Numbered from the stretch's first letter, positions 11,246-23,960 are shown. The stretch is DNA of 64,000 nt from Fallopia convolvulus (GCA_964016875.1 OZ024733.1:20147824-20211823), one strand, 5' to 3'. Made by a program: numbers and translations. The notes: generated by a model not told the origin, from the letters alone.

Positions 11246-13001
11246 AAATTAAACATCCACTATTTTATAACAAAAGTGGATTTTTTCCCTTTTCACATGT
11301 ATCTTTTCTCAATTTTATTTACCTTGTATTGAATTTGAGGATGCTCAACATAGAAATTTTTTATATAATTTTCATATATAGAATTATAATAGCATCCTAG
11401 TTGTGTCAAATGCGAGGTCTGATTTAGAAATATGAGTCAAATAATAAAACTATTTTGTTTTAATGATAAAAGAATTAAGAAAAAAAATTATTGAGATGGA
11501 AAAAAAAGTAATTAATCACATTTATTTTTCTTTGTGGCATAGTTAGATAGACACCATATATAAGAGAAGTATTCAATTTTAGTAGTAGTATATTGATATT
11601 GATTGATAAGGTAATATCTTGTTCCAACGAATTGAGAAGTATTCAATGTTTGGTAATGCTCAACTGGTTTAAGTTGTAATTTTAAATTTTACTTTATAGT
11701 AAGGTTATTCTTAATTAAAAAATAATAATTTTTTTAATTCAACAACCTGCTTAAAAACTACTCTACAAGATTTAGAAACTAGTTTTCTGAAAAACATAGT
11801 TTTACAACTAGTTACTAATTTTATATGTCAAACGAACAACATTTAGTTGAAAAACTTCAACAAATTTTTAGTATCCAACAAACATATAGTCTTTATACAT
11901 TGAGTTACATTAAACTAGTCTTAGTTCTCGTGCCCAACACGGAGTTTTATAAAATTATTGTATTATTTATTTGAATTTGTTAAATTGATTAAATTGATAT
12001 AAGCATTGATATTTAAAAAGAAACTATACATATCATATCTAAAAAATATCATATCTAAAACTATTTATTAAGAATTGATATAGATAAGAATATTTTTAAG
12101 AAGCTATATCTATTTTATCTAAAAATAAAACTAATATAATTGTTTTATTTAATATAATACAAGTAATTAACAATAGTTCAATTAGATTGATTTAGAAAAA
12201 TGGATGATATAGTTTAATGTGGGACCGTTTTATGTATTTTTTTAACTTTTGTTTTAGTATATAATAATAATAATTATAAATTTAATGTATTAAATATGAT
12301 GATTCAAATGAACCAAACTGGAATTTGTACAAGAAGTATTCCGGTCTGAAACTTATACGGCTCAGTTTGAGCAAGTTCCCGGTTTGAATCGGAACTTGTT
12401 GTACAACAATTATTTTTAATTTACAACTGCTATAGTGCATGTATATATGGTATATGCCTATAATTTGAAAATAAATGAAATAATTTCAAAATAAAATGAA
12501 ATAAAATATTTTTTTTTGGTAGAAATGAAATAAAATAATTTATACACGGGACTTTGATGTCATCGCAATCCATCCAAAAATTGTGAAACATCACAAGCTA
12601 TCACTCTTTTAAGGAATACTATTAATTTACTACTATAATTTGGTGAAATTTTTTTACTACTATAATGGTTTTTTTTTTTGTTCTTTTAACTTCAACCCCA
12701 AGTTTACAACTAGAGAAATTTTTGATGCGGCTCATGCACAAGATCCATATAACAAGGAAAGTCACACCAATTTCCCTTTATCAAATAACCAAGGGCACTA
12801 TAGTAAATAAACACACTCTTCGAAATGCTTATTTAACTTGTACATCCCTGCAAACCCCAAATTCAATAGCCCAAATCTCTTCTCCTCTCTCTCGCCCCTC
12901 CTCTCTCTACACCTACGACTATTCAATTCCCCCAAAACAGAGCTCTGACCAGTTTTAGTTTTACACACAGAAGGGATAGATAGAAAGAGAGAGAGAGTAA
13001 A
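11246..13001. other. AT-rich intergenic sequence and UXS promoter/5'UTR
   Basis: No coding signal between 11246 and about 12850. The last 150 bases before the UXS ATG are CT-rich (TCTCTCTCGCCCCTCCTC, about 12881-12910) and end in a GA repeat (12981-12997). This is typical of plant 5'UTR sequence. No convincing TATA box could be assigned. Confidence 0.5.
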
Positions 13002-15207
13002 ATGCAATCGGAGCTGACATACCGCGGGCACGAAGGCGACGGCGGGCAGCCATCGTCCGACGCCTACTCCCCCAAGCCCAACAAGCCCTGGCTCGCCGTC
13101 ACCCGCCCGATCCGCTACCTCCTCCGGGAGCAGCGCCTCCTCTTCATCCTCCTCGGCGTCGCCATCGCCACACTCTTCTTCTCCCTCCTCCCTTCGTCTC
13201 CCCCCTCCTCCGAGGCGATTCATCCCTCCTTTTTCGACCGCGAAGAATCGTTCCTCTCGGCCGAGTCGACTCGCCTCACGACCCGCCCCCGATTCTCCTC
13301 CTACGGAGGCGGCGGCTTCGGATCGGTGAGCGGGAAGATCCCCCTCGGTCTGAAGAGGAAGGGACTCCGGATCGTGGTGACGGGCGGGGCCGGGTTCGTG
13401 GGGTCCCACCTGGTGGATCGGCTGATCGCGAGGGGCGACAGCGTCATCGTCGTCGATAATTTCTTCACCGGGAGGAAGGAGAACGTGGCCCACCATTTCG
13501 GAAACCCTAATTTCGAGCTCATCCGGCACGACGTCGTTGAGCCCATCCTGTTGGAGGTGGACCAGATCTACCATCTCGCCTGCCCGGCCTCTCCCGTCCA
13601 TTACAAGCACAATCCCGTCAAAACCATCATATCCTTTTTTACCTTTTTTGTTTTATGTATAAATTTCATTTTTATCTGTTTATTTAATTACATGAATTTG
13701 GAATTTTGGGTGTGGGCTCCTTGACGACGCCGTTTTAGCGCACAAGACGAATGTGGTGGGAACTCTGAACATGCTGGGCTTGGCGAAGAGGGTGGGAGCG
13801 CGGTTCTTGCTAACCAGCACCAGCGAGGTGTACGGTGACCCATTGGAACACCCTCAGAAGGAAACCTACTGGGGAAACGTCAACCCCATTGGTAATAAAT
13901 ACTACTATAATTCTAAATTTCTCTTTTTTTTTTTAATTTAAAAAAACGAGTTACGAGTCCGGTTCATGGTAACAAGACTTGTGTCTGGCGGTCCAAGCTC
14001 ACGCTTTTGTTTGAGTTGAGGTGGGCTTATTTTTTCGATGCTTTTTGGCGTTTCTAGATTTTTGTTATGTCGAACGAAGTGTGAGCAACGTGGGACATGG
14101 TGGTGTCAGTTGAGGCGCCAGGTGGGTGTATCCTGGTGGAACTCGTTTAATGAACGCCCCAGATCTGGTCGCAAACCGTTCTAAATTATCCGGTTTTCAA
14201 CCCGCTTTTTCCGGGTCCACTTTTTGTGATACTACTATCCATTCAAAAACTATTAGGGGGAGTTTGATTGGGGTTGTTTATACTTTATCGGAGGAAAGGT
14301 TAGGGGAAGTGTCGCTAACATTAGGCGGCAATTTTACTTTTGGACGAATAGAAATGGACAAATATCTAATTCGTCCAATGGGTGTGTGACAGGTGTGAGA
14401 AGTTGCTACGATGAGGGAAAGCGCACGGCCGAGACATTGACCATGGACTACCACCGCGGTGCTAACGTTGAGGTTGGTGGCCGCCTTCATTTTTATTTTT
14501 TTTTGGGTTTGTGCTTTGTTCTTGTTTCATAATTTGTTTCTTAAAACAATAATTAATGTATGGTGTGATTTTAAATGGGTAGGTGAGGATTGCTAGGATA
14601 TTCAACACGTATGGGCCTCGTATGTGCATCGACGATGGACGTGTCGTTAGCAACTTCGTGGCTCAGGCTCTGAGGAAGGAGCCAATGACTGTCTATGGAG
14701 ATGGGAAGCAAACTAGGAGCTTCCAGTTTGTTTCTGATTTGGTAAGTTCTTCACATGATATACATGTAAAGACCAAATCATCACATTTTATCATTCAAAA
14801 AAAGGGATTGTTTTGGAGATGGGTGTGTGTGATAAACTTGTACTATGTAATTGACTAGTAAAAAATGAACCTACTAAATCTTGGGACAGGTTGAGGGACT
14901 GATGCGATTAATGGAAGGCGAACACGTTGGCCCTTTTAACCTTGGCAACCCGGGTGAATTCACCATGCTTGAACTCGCAAAGGTTGTTCAAGAAACGATC
15001 GACCCCGATGCAAAGATCGCGTTCAGGCCCAACACGGAGGACGACCCGCACAAGAGGAAGCCCGACATTTCAAAGGCCAAGGAGCTGCTCGGGTGGGAGC
15101 CCAAGATCCCACTCCGAAAGGGGCTTCCGAAGATGGTGTCTGATTTCAGGCAGCGTATCTTTGGAGACCACAAGCAAGAGAGCGGCTCAACCTCAACCGC
15201 GCTCTGA
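13002..15207 (+). CDS. UXS: UDP-glucuronic acid decarboxylase, membrane-anchored (UXS2/UXS4 type)
   Basis: Converts UDP-glucuronate to UDP-xylose, the donor for xylan and other wall polymers, in the Golgi lumen. Coding exons: 13002-13628, 13744-13891, 14393-14472, 14583-14741, 14890-15207, giving 443 residues, the family's usual length. Residues 1-45 are cytosolic, 46-64 form the membrane anchor (type II), then a linker and an SDR decarboxylase domain from about 122. The NAD-binding GxxGxxG is at 128-134 (TGGAGFVG), TSTSE at 233-237 and the catalytic YxxxK at Tyr264/Lys268. Introns 2-4 are GT-AG; intron 1 appears to be AT-AC. The 3'UTR has AATAAA at 15394-15399. The exon 1 body is GC-rich compared with the flanks. 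Identification is by strong family resemblance across all exons. Confidence 0.95.
13629..13743 (+). other. U12-type AT-AC intron of UXS (115 bp)
   Basis: The intron starts ATATCCTTTTTT, matching the U12 donor consensus, has TCCTTGAC at 13718-13725 as the branch-point element 19 bases before the end, and ends in AC. Removing it joins ATC to AAG and restores the conserved family run NPVKTI-KTNVVGT without adding or losing a residue. No GT donor and AG acceptor pair in this segment does the same. Confidence 0.85.
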
Positions 15208-15889
15208 TCTAGCTTGCTGTTTTAGTGCTCTTTTCTTTTTGAGGTGAATCAGCTCATGGTAATTGGTAAGAGAGAGATGTAGAGCCAAGCAGCGTCACCA
15301 CCCCCACCAGCATTGTTTGTTGTTCATCGTATTGTTATTATCAAAGTAAAATAGATTCAATATTGTACAACAATTAGCTTACGCTTGTTGAGGAATAAAA
15401 ATTGGGCATGTTCTCTGAAATCGAATCTTAAGAGGAATAATTTTACTCAAGCCGATCCTCTCTTTGTCAACATGTCCAGTTATCAATTTGTTTTACGGTC
15501 TTTTCATTTACACGACATGAGGTCTTCCTCTTCGATGGACTTACCTCGTGGAGCTATGTCCAACAGAGCCCAAGTTGGAGAACCAAGGGAAGGTCCATAT
15601 GAGTACGGCCCAATACCAAGCTGTATGTCGCCCATGTCTGCAAAGCCCTCACCAACACATCCTAAATAATGTAGATATGGCCTTAGTAGTTCACCCTAAT
15701 ATATAATGCAATATAAAGGACATTCAATCACTTTTTTTATAACAATAAGCCACACTGTAAAGGACATTCAATCACTTTTTTTATAACAATAAGGTTCTTA
15801 TATATAGAAGAGTCAATCTCTTTCTTAAATTGCTCTTAAACATCTTCACATGTGTGTACTTAATCTTAAACACTAATCTTAATCTTCAT
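15208..15889. other. UXS 3'UTR and intergenic
   Basis: UXS 3'UTR to about 15420, then unassigned sequence. A short open stretch at 15385-15669 has no recognisable family and is not called as a gene. Confidence 0.4.
15714..15793 (+). repeat. 36-bp direct duplication
   Basis: The phrase starting TAAAGGACATTCAATCAC and ending ACAATAAG occurs at 15714-15749 and again at 15758-15793 without visible mismatch, separated by 8 bases. Looks like a recent local duplication. Confidence 0.8.
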
Positions 15890-16434
15890 AACCGCCTTAG
15901 ACTTTTCTTAGGTGATATGATCGGGGAATCGCAGAGTGCTTTTGTGCCAAATAGATTGATTATTGATAATTCTTTGTTGGCATTTGAGACTTTTCATTGT
16001 ATGAAGAACTGAAGGGGGCAGGGAATAATGATTCCTTTGGGGTGAAACTGGATATGATGAAAGCATACGACAAGGTTGAATAAGATTTCTTATCTCATAT
16101 GATGGAGCGATTGGGTTTTTTCTCACAATTGGATCTTTTTTCTCACAATTGGATCCAAAGAGTAATTAAATGTCTCACACCGGCAACTTTTACCTTCAAA
16201 TATAATGGTCAGCTCCATGGCCGGGTTACTCCAACACGGGGCTTAATACAATGTTGTCCTCTCTCTCCATTTCTATTTGTTTTGTGCGCAGAGGATTTTT
16301 CATCCTTACTCACTATGGCTGCCAATAAGGGATATATTCATGGGATACTAGTATGTCGGAGGGCTCCTTTAATTATGCATCTATTTTTTTTTGTGGATGA
16401 CAATCTATTGTTTGCTAGAGCAATGTAGAAGAAT
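15890..16434 (+). pseudogene. L1-type LINE reverse transcriptase, upstream part (split by hAT element)
   Basis: Translation in several broken frames gives L1 RT landmarks in order: GESQSAFVPNRLIIDNSLLAFE, GVKLDMMKAYDKVE, GRVTPTRGLIQCCPLSPFLFVLCAE and FVDDNLLFARAM (the FxDD catalytic box). It stops at the edge of the hAT element at 16434 and continues at 20189. Several frameshifts and stops make it non-functional. The endonuclease half is not present upstream. Confidence 0.85.
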
Positions 16435-19400
16435 CAGGGCCGGCTCAAATATGTCAGGGGCCCTAGGGCGAAATTTTTTTAAGGAGCCTTAATATAAATA
16501 AATTTTAAAAATTCCGAAACATTACTATAATATTAAAAATATGTTTTACAATTACACCTGGAAATAAATTAACTTAATGTGAAACTTGTAAAATTGTTTT
16601 ACAAAAAATTAAAATTAAAGAAGAACAAATTAACATATAGAACAACTAGTTCATGGAGGTGGGGGTAGACACACTTTGCAGTAGACTCACAGAGCCTAAC
16701 AATTTCAACTTGCTTTCGTCAAAATTAGTCTGCAAAAGCAACAATCTTATATTGTCATACTTAATTGGAAGATAAAACAAAAAGAGCGATTATTCATTAA
16801 TGCATATAATAATAGAAAAAATAATAAATTGATACGAGGATTTGGGGTTGAATAGCATGCCTTCCTAGTTCCAAATTCATGATAAATAAAAGAATATAAG
16901 AAAATTAATCAGACAAGTAATGTACAATATAATATTGAAAATTACTAGTAGAATTGTAGATCCAGGAACCTGGGGTTGAAAAGCTCGTCGACCAGCGAAG
17001 ATAGGGCGGCGCGAGCGGTTAGCCGGCGAGGCAAGGGCGGACTGAGAGTTACTTTCTTGTAGGTTGCCGGCGTACCGACGAGGAATTTTCCAATTCCAAA
17101 AAATACAGTAGGAGAAAATTTTATGGGTGAAGGAAGAAGATGAAGAAAAAGAGAAGAAATCCCTCTATATATATAACACCCCCTCCCTATTGTACTTGAG
17201 GTGTTACTGCCAGTAACCCTAATTAGTCCTAATCCAAGGTTACCCAAGGCTTTAAAACTTATAATCACAACAAGTATTACAACACTTTATTACAAACCAT
17301 AGTATGACTTCCTTCCATACACAAAATTCTAACCACAACTTGGGCAAAAGTAAAATATTTACAACAGACTTGTTCTTGTTCACGCGACCACTTTCAAAAC
17401 CTTTTTACTTCCTAAACTCCTTGGCTAGCCTTCTCTTCGCGGATTAACTTCTTTAGTAGCTGATGCATCGTATACAGACGGTGGGCACCAGCCGGCCATG
17501 CAATTGAATAAGGTGGTCGGATTAGTCTAATGAAAGACTAAGCAAGTGGAGAAAATGACTGGTTCCTATGGTAGTGACTAAACATATTGGCATCGAAATC
17601 CGAATGACAACCGGTCGATGATCCAACAGTTAGCAGTCCCATAGAGGATAAGAAATGAGGCCTGCATAATCAAAAGATAGGACACCACAACTTGCGGTTC
17701 CATTATGAAACATGAACAATTGTTGGGAACTCATATTAATCACATAACTTTCTGAAAGCAAGAATGGCTTCCCGACTGGATGAACCATTCAGGTATTTTA
17801 GTGTGCCTAACGCACTTATCTTATATTACTTTCAAAACTTTTCACAAACAAGTTGGTCGTTTTTAATCGGCTCGAACTACTGCCGAAATATCGTGGTATT
17901 GTAGAGATCATCGGAGTATTTCATCCATGTCATCTACTCTGTACCCAAGATCACAGGACTTCAGCTATCCTTGATCTTTCATTTGCATATGGTGAGGTAG
18001 AGATCACAGAGGCCTATTACCATGTCGTCTACATTACACCGTGCCGAACCTGCACTTAGCTAGAGTGCCTATCAACCCTCTCACACGAAGAGTAGGGGAA
18101 GAGAGTCATGACTCACCATTAGGATTAGGCCCCTCCTAATGTAATATTGTTATAAAGAGAGGATATAAAACCACTCCCTGGACTATCTGAATCACAACAA
18201 TGTCTCAGCGAGAGACAACAAACAAGGTCGCACATAACGGACCTAAATCCAGTTCTAGCGCAAATTGAATAAACAACATGGTCATTATTTCTAGCAATAT
18301 ACCAACCTATTATATTTTATTAAGCATACAAGTTGTTCCCAACACAAATATTAAATGGGATTCAATTTCTCATTTAATAACAATAATGCAAGAACGAACC
18401 GTCCACTTGCCTTATAAGGCGTGCTTTACGCTCTCAGCGATTCCAACAGAAATCTTTATCTGCCTTCTGCCAATTATAACAACAGATTCTTCAACCACAA
18501 GCTCATGGATACAATTCTTAGTTGTATAATCCAATTCTACAACTTCCTAATCGATAAACGATTTGATTTCCGAATATCGATATATATATAAATCCTTAGT
18601 TTTCATGCTTCAAGGAGCCATCTTGGCGGAATTATAACTAATTATCCGCTTCACTTTTGAAACAATTTTCTAAATAAAAATTGTTCATTAGTAGCAGTTC
18701 TACAAGATTACCAAATCTCAGATCAAACAGATTAACCACGAATCCCGAGTAATTATCCGAAGTCCTTTACCTGACAATCGATGTCTAAACTTGTCTTCGC
18801 TATAAGTAATAATCCAGACGTCCGTTTCTCGAGCGGTTTGAACCTGTGGAACCGTATCAACGTCAAGATTATAAAAAACATAAATTTACTTAGCAAAGCG
18901 GAACCGAAAGGTCCTTTCAGTGGCTCCGTAACCACCCCGCTAATTAATTTCGAGCGTTAATACCTTCACTCGAACTTCGAGCTTGTTCGGCTCGATGGTG
19001 GCTCGACCCAAGGGCCCAAGGGTGGCGGTGTGGTGTCCGGTGGCAACCCCTGGTGGTGGGTGGTGGTTGGCGAGCTACTGTTCGCCGGCGGCGGGGCAGC
19101 GAGGCAGAAGAAGAAGCCGAAGATGAAGTTCGAATTCTTCCCTCGAGTCCGACGTCGTCCTGATTCTTTCTCCCTGGTTTCCGCTTCCACTGCTGGCTTC
19201 ACACACACAAGAGGAGGAGATGAGGGTGGTGGCTGGCAAGGTGGTGGCAATGAAATCGCCGGCGGTGGAGGTTCGAATTCGATCACCCGAGTTCGTCGTC
19301 CCGTACGACTCTCTTTCTCGGTTTTGATTTGAAAGGGAAGGGGAAGGTGATAGACTTTGAAAAGTCAAGGAGATGAACTTGCATAAATCCTATCTCCCAA

Positions 19401-20188
19401 TACGTAGGTGTTAAGCAAGAGACGGTCAAATGAAATTTTCCGTCCCGGAACGGGACTCTCGTTAAAGCGGTAAAATTATGTACCTCGGGTGGAAAAACTC
19501 ACTAAACGAAAAACGTCCCGTAAATTATGTAGACCGATAAAACCAATTTTCCATGATTTTATCTTGCTACCCTCAATTTTTAAGGCTTCCGTTTCGTATT
19601 TTACATTCCTTCCGGTACATAATTAAAAAGACGGCTTATCCAATAAATATTCTTTTTCCACTGAAAAATCTTAGAATTCACACCGATCCATAAAATCACT
19701 TCTTTGTGATTTTAGGATATCACCAAGAATTTTCTAGGATTTAATCTCCAACAAAAATATTGGATTAAGCGTTAAAACGGACAAAAAGGTTAAAAAGATA
19801 TCCGAGAAAAATTCGAAAATATCCTTAAAAACCGCAGCTATTACAATATAATAGGTTGTAGATTGAAATTAATTTTGGTTGGAATTGGAAGAGTCGAAAT
19901 TGAAGGAGAGATCGAAAGGGGGCAAACAGTTGTCTGGCGAAGAACTCCAGCAATTTCTGTGCGCCTGTGCAATAAAGACTGATAAAAGCGTCTTTTCTAT
20001 TTCCCATAATTATAATTTTTGTCCATTTAAGAAAAAAATAGTTAAAATCTTTTCTAACCTAATTTACGTTGGCCTTTTATTTTGTAATGGGCCTATGTTT
20101 GCTACTACTTCTATTTTTATATGGGGCCTCAAAATTTCGGGGGCCCATGGCGGGTGCCCTATGTTGCCTACCATATTAGCCGGGTCCA
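16435..20188 (+). mobile_element. hAT-type DNA transposon (non-autonomous), interrupted by a solo LTR
   Basis: The left end starts CAGGGCCGGCTC, the right end reversed reads TGGACCCGGCT, and both sides then share subterminal GGGCC-rich and CGAAATTTT motifs. It sits inside the LINE RT between codons that are contiguous in L1 proteins and is flanked by AGAAGAAT (16427-16434) and GGAAGAAT (20189-20196), an 8-bp duplication with one mismatch. Its own sequence is about 1.08 kb (16435-17171 and 19846-20188) and shows no transposase. CAGGG-CCGG ends suggest the Tip100-like branch, with low certainty. Confidence 0.75.
17172..19845 (-). mobile_element. solo LTR of a chromovirus-like gypsy element (2.67 kb)
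   Basis: Flanked by the exact 5-bp duplication ATATA (17167-17171 and 19846-19850). Ends are TATAACACCCC (TG mutated to TA) and GCTATTACA. Nearly the whole length is also found in 25646-28244 plus 31716-31798, which lies next to gypsy integrase sequence on the minus strand; this sets the family and orientation. No internal region is present, so it is a solo LTR formed by LTR-LTR recombination. Small open stretches inside (for example 18966-19368) are GC-rich LTR sequence, not genes. Confidence 0.85.
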
Positions 20189-20785
20189 GGAAGAATGCTC
20201 GAAGATTACTGAAATTCTCAGTTTATATGAACGAGCTTTCAGTCAAAAAGTTAATATGTCAAAATTCGAAATTTGCTTTAGTAAGAATATATGTAGCCCA
20301 TGCACACCAATATAAGATTACTCATTTTCTCCAAGTTCGGGAAGTTGATCGTTATTCTAAGTACCTTGGCTTGCCTACATTGTTGGACGCTGAAAAAAGT
20401 TGTGTTTGTTGTATGGTTAAGGAGTGGATTTGGAAGAAAGCTCATGGGTGGAAAGAAAAATTACTTTCTCAATATGGAAGGGAAACCATGCTAAAAATCG
20501 GTTTTGCAATCTATTCCTCTTTATATTATGAGCATTTTTTGCTTATCTAACACTCTTCTCGGTGAAATACACTCTCTATTAGCTTGATTTTGGTGGGGAG
20601 CTAAAGACCAACAACGGAAGATTCATTGGATGAGTTTGGATGATTTATGTCGTCCAAAATCTCAAGGAGGAATGGGATTTAGAAATCTAAAGATTTTTAA
20701 TGTGGCCATGCTTGCTAAGCGGGTATGAAGACTTCTCTATAATCAAAACTCGGTGTTGAATTCTCAGTACTATATACAATCTATT
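20189..20785 (+). pseudogene. L1-type LINE reverse transcriptase, downstream part
   Basis: Continues the LINE of 15890-16434 after the hAT element: EECSKITEILSLYERAFSQKVNM, then FEICFSKN, a frame change, YLGLPTLLDAEKS (about 20358-20397), and later LAKRVWRLLYNQNSVLNSQYY-like sequence to about 20785. These are the thumb and post-RT blocks of plant L1 elements. Stops and frameshifts are frequent. No poly(A) end is visible before copia sequence begins. Confidence 0.8.
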
Positions 20786-21654
20786 CAAAGAGATAGTTCA
20801 ATTGAATTGGCTCTAACACTGAATTCAATTGAGTTCACCCATGATAGTTCATTCTCTTAATACAGTATACAAGATGATCAATTTAGACCTCGAGAAGACG
20901 ATGAAGAAATTCTTGGTCCTAAAGTCCCCTACCTAAGCGCAATTGGTGCATTAATGTATCTAGCAAACAATACAAGACCAAATATTGCTTTTGTTGTAAT
21001 CTTGTTATCAAGATACAACTCATTGCCAACAAGACGATATTGGAATGAAATTAAGCATGTGTTTCGATACTCACGAGATACTTTTGACCTTGGATTATAT
21101 TATAATAGAAATGCAAATGCTACTCTTGTTGGATATGCATATGCAGGATATCTATCGGATCTGCACAAAGCAAAACCTCAAAATGATTATGTATTCACAT
21201 ATGGAGATACGACAATCTCATGGAAGTCAACAAAGAAAATGCGTACCGCTACATCATTTCAACAAAGAAAACACTTACCGCTACATCATTAAACCATGCA
21301 AAATTAATCGCTCTTTATGAAGCAGGAAGGGAATGTGTCTGGTTAAGATTAATAATTAGATACATACAAAAGGAATGCAAAATAATATCCAACCATGATA
21401 TATGAAGACAATTCTGCATGTGTCACCCGGGTCAAAGGGGGTTGCCTTAAAGGAGATCAGATGAAGCACATTCCGCCAAAACTATTCCTCAACTCATGAT
21501 CTAGAGAAGAAGGGCAAGATCGAAATCTAGCAAATCCGATCAAGTGAAAATGTTGGAGATTTGTTCACAAATCATTACAACCCAAGAAGTTTGAAGAACA
21601 TGTATACAAAATCAAAATGCATAGATTTCGAGAAGTACGTTGATTTTAGGGGGA
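20786..21654 (+). pseudogene. copia B RNase H end (fragment)
   Basis: From about 20870 the plus strand shows the end of a copia RT and RNase H: VPYLSAIGALMYLANNTRPN, GYAYAGYLSDLHKAKPQ, DTTISWKSTKKM, then after frame changes LIALYEAGRECVWLR and YEDNSACVTRVKGG. A purine tract (TTTTAGGGGGAGA, 21644-21656) closes the internal region, as in other plant copia elements. A small internal duplication around ACCGCTACATCATT (21246, 21279) breaks the frame. Confidence 0.8.
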
Positions 21655-21844
21655 GAATTATACGCATTGTACTCTTTTTCCCTTCGTTCAAGTTTTTTCC
21701 CATTGGGTTTTACTTGACAATGTTTTTAATGGGGGCAATATTATAAAAGCGTATGATGCAAGCTTTGCTCTTTTTCCATGTGCAATGGTTTTTATCCCAT
21801 TGGGTTTTCCTAGCAATATTTTTAATGAGACAACATATATATTA

Positions 21845-21990
21845 GGCTAAATTATACTAAATAGCCTCACCTTTGGAGGTTGTTGCTCTTAATAGCCCCA
21901 TCTTTGAAAAATGTAGAAAATAGCCTAATATTTACGAGTTGTTGCTCCAATAACCTAACTTAAATAGATAAAATAACAAAACATCACCCA
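21845..21990 (+). repeat. MULE left TIR
   Basis: Starts GGCTAAATTATACTAAATAG and matches the reverse complement of 37475-37620. Confidence 0.8.
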
Positions 21991-22584
21991 TATTTATTGT
22001 ATATTAAAAAATATCACCACTTTCTTTATTTTTTCTAAAATCCCACCCAATGCTTGGTTAGATTAGTATTATAATGCATAATTTTAAGCAAAAATGTATT
22101 ATTGGAGTTTTTAGAGATCAATCACAATAACTATATTGTTTACAAAGCGTGTTTGGTAAAGTTCATTATTTTTCATTTTCTCAAATCTTACAAACTGTAG
22201 GATTCTTCTTCCCGAGTCTATCTCCCTCTGTACGACTGTACCCAATTTCGTCATGCTTACTATGGCCGCTAGCCTGGTGGACCTCATTGTTGTAGCTGTC
22301 ATGGAACTCCAGTAGGTTTTCTTGTCTTTTTACCCTATTTTCATTTTGATATTTTCCAACTTCTTTCCCTAATCCACACCTTGGAGACCACCGCACCGTT
22401 TTTCACATGACACCAAGAACCCCCCTCCAACCTACCCAATTTGCCCACCCAATTACTGATTCCATCTCTTCTCATCAAAATCCTAAATCCGGATTTTAAT
22501 TGATTCCCTACCCTCTTGATGGCATTGAACCCTAAATTTGTGTAAAGTCTTGCACTCTTGAATGGAGATTAATTTAGATTTTAC

Positions 22585-22773
22585 TAATAGAGCATACAAA
22601 CAATAGTAGTGGATTGGTGCCCACGCATAGACCTGCTTGCTGTCACAATTCTATATCATTCTGTATAAGGCTAATAGTTGGCATAATTGTCTCTATCTAG
22701 AATATTATGTATGATCTATATAATGTAACGTTCCCATGATCCAAGATGAATGAGAAAGGCACTATTCTCTCCA
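22585..22773 (+). repeat. copia C 5' LTR (about 189 bp)
   Basis: Matches 37337-37441 from TAGAGCATAC through GGCA(C)AATT. It ends in CCA directly before the primer site. The start does not show the usual TG and is set by the match with the 3' copy after its purine tract. Confidence 0.65.
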
Positions 22774-22785
22774 TGGTATCAGAGC
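22774..22785 (+). other. copia C primer binding site
   Basis: TGGTATCAGAGC, the standard initiator-Met primer site, directly after the 5' LTR. Confidence 0.8.
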
Positions 22786-22823
22786 CAGCAAAAGGACACA
22801 CGTCTTGAAAAACACAAACAACC

Positions 22824-23960
22824 ATGGATAATCCTCTCCCTAAGGATCCAAACCAGGAGAGCACCTCCAATCCCCCACTCATTCCAAATCAAAATCAAAC
22901 CCTTCCTCAAATCGTTTCAAATCAGAACCCCCTCCCTCAAATTATTCCAAATCAGAACCCCCTCCCCCAAATCATTCCAAATTAGAACCCCCTTTCTCTG
23001 AATCTTCCCCAACTTTCTCAAGCTCTTCAAAACCTAAACCCTTTTCCTCCAATGGAGCAACCAAACACTCATGTGACCACTCATTCTCTCCCAGCTTTCT
23101 CAACCTTTATTACCGTGAAACTCACACAAACCAATTTTCCGGTGTGGAGAACTCAGGTCACACCTTATTTGCGTGCACATGGCTTGTTTCAGTATGTGGA
23201 TGGCACATACCCATGCCCACCACCACTTCTAAATGGCACCCCAAACCCGGTGTACAACAGTTGGCTCGCCAAAGACCAACTCGTCATGGCTATCCTCACC
23301 TCTAGCCTCACCGAAGAGGTGCTGGTGCAGGTCATGGACTGCAGAACTTCCTCCGCCATTTGGAACAACCTCCGCGAGCTCTTCTTCGCACGCTCTAATG
23401 CTTAGGTTGTTCACTCTCAACTCCAACTTGCTTCCTTAAAAAAGGGCTCGGAAACCATAACCGAGTTCTACAATCGAGCCAAAAGCCTGGTGACGTCCCT
23501 TGCAGCTGCTGTCACCATATCCCTGAGAATGAATTCTCTGTCTATTTGCTTGCTGGTCTTGGTGCGGACTATGAGTGCCTTGTTACATCACTCTCCACTC
23601 AAGCCATTTTACCCAACCCTACCCAGATCTTTCCCACCTTCTTGTTCATGAATCTCGCCTATCTCATCACACAAATTCTCTGCTCACCACACCACCCTCT
23701 GCCAACAACACCTCCTCAAAAAACCCAAACCAACCCACCAATGCTGAAGCAAATTACACCTTTCATGGCAGAGGGCGCGGTCATGGCAACGGTCGAGGAC
23801 AAAACAATCGAGGGCATGGGCGTGGTCAGACCAATGAGTCACAACAGGGCCAAGGCAACGGTGTTGGTCGTGGCCGCCCTCCTTCCAACTTTAGTGGCGC
23901 CCCAGACACACGTCCACAATGTCAAGTCTGTTCAAAACCTAGGCACACCGCTCTTTAGTG
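22824..23960 (+). pseudogene. copia C gag (broken)
   Basis: ATG at 22824 opens MDNPLPKDPNQESTSNPP, followed by a repeated NQNPLPQII phrase (22912-22983), a stop, then a clear copia gag domain from 23052 (VKLTQTNFPVWRTQVTPYLR, VDGTYPCPPPLLNG, MAILTSSLTEEVLVQV). A stop at 23403-23405 and frame changes follow. Then comes a GRGRGHGNGRGQ basic stretch (about 23770-23850) and a CCHC start (CQVCSKPRHTAL). Nucleocapsid role in the family; dead here. Confidence 0.8.

Noticed and set aside
12798..13610. 270-codon open frame on the minus strand over UXS exon 1
   Set aside because: GC-rich antisense shadow of UXS exon 1; composition low in complexity and no family.
13002..13724. UXS exon 1 read straight through to a stop at 13724
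   Set aside because: The last 32 codons are intron sequence rich in Phe/Ile/Leu without family similarity; splicing at 13628 restores the conserved run.
15385..15669. 94-codon ORF downstream of UXS
   Set aside because: Overlaps the UXS polyadenylation signal and shows no family resemblance.
18966..19368. Pro- and Gly-rich ORFs in the solo LTR on both strands
   Set aside because: Overlapping open frames on both strands in GC-rich LTR sequence, with no domain; the matching part of the sister LTR does not keep the frame.
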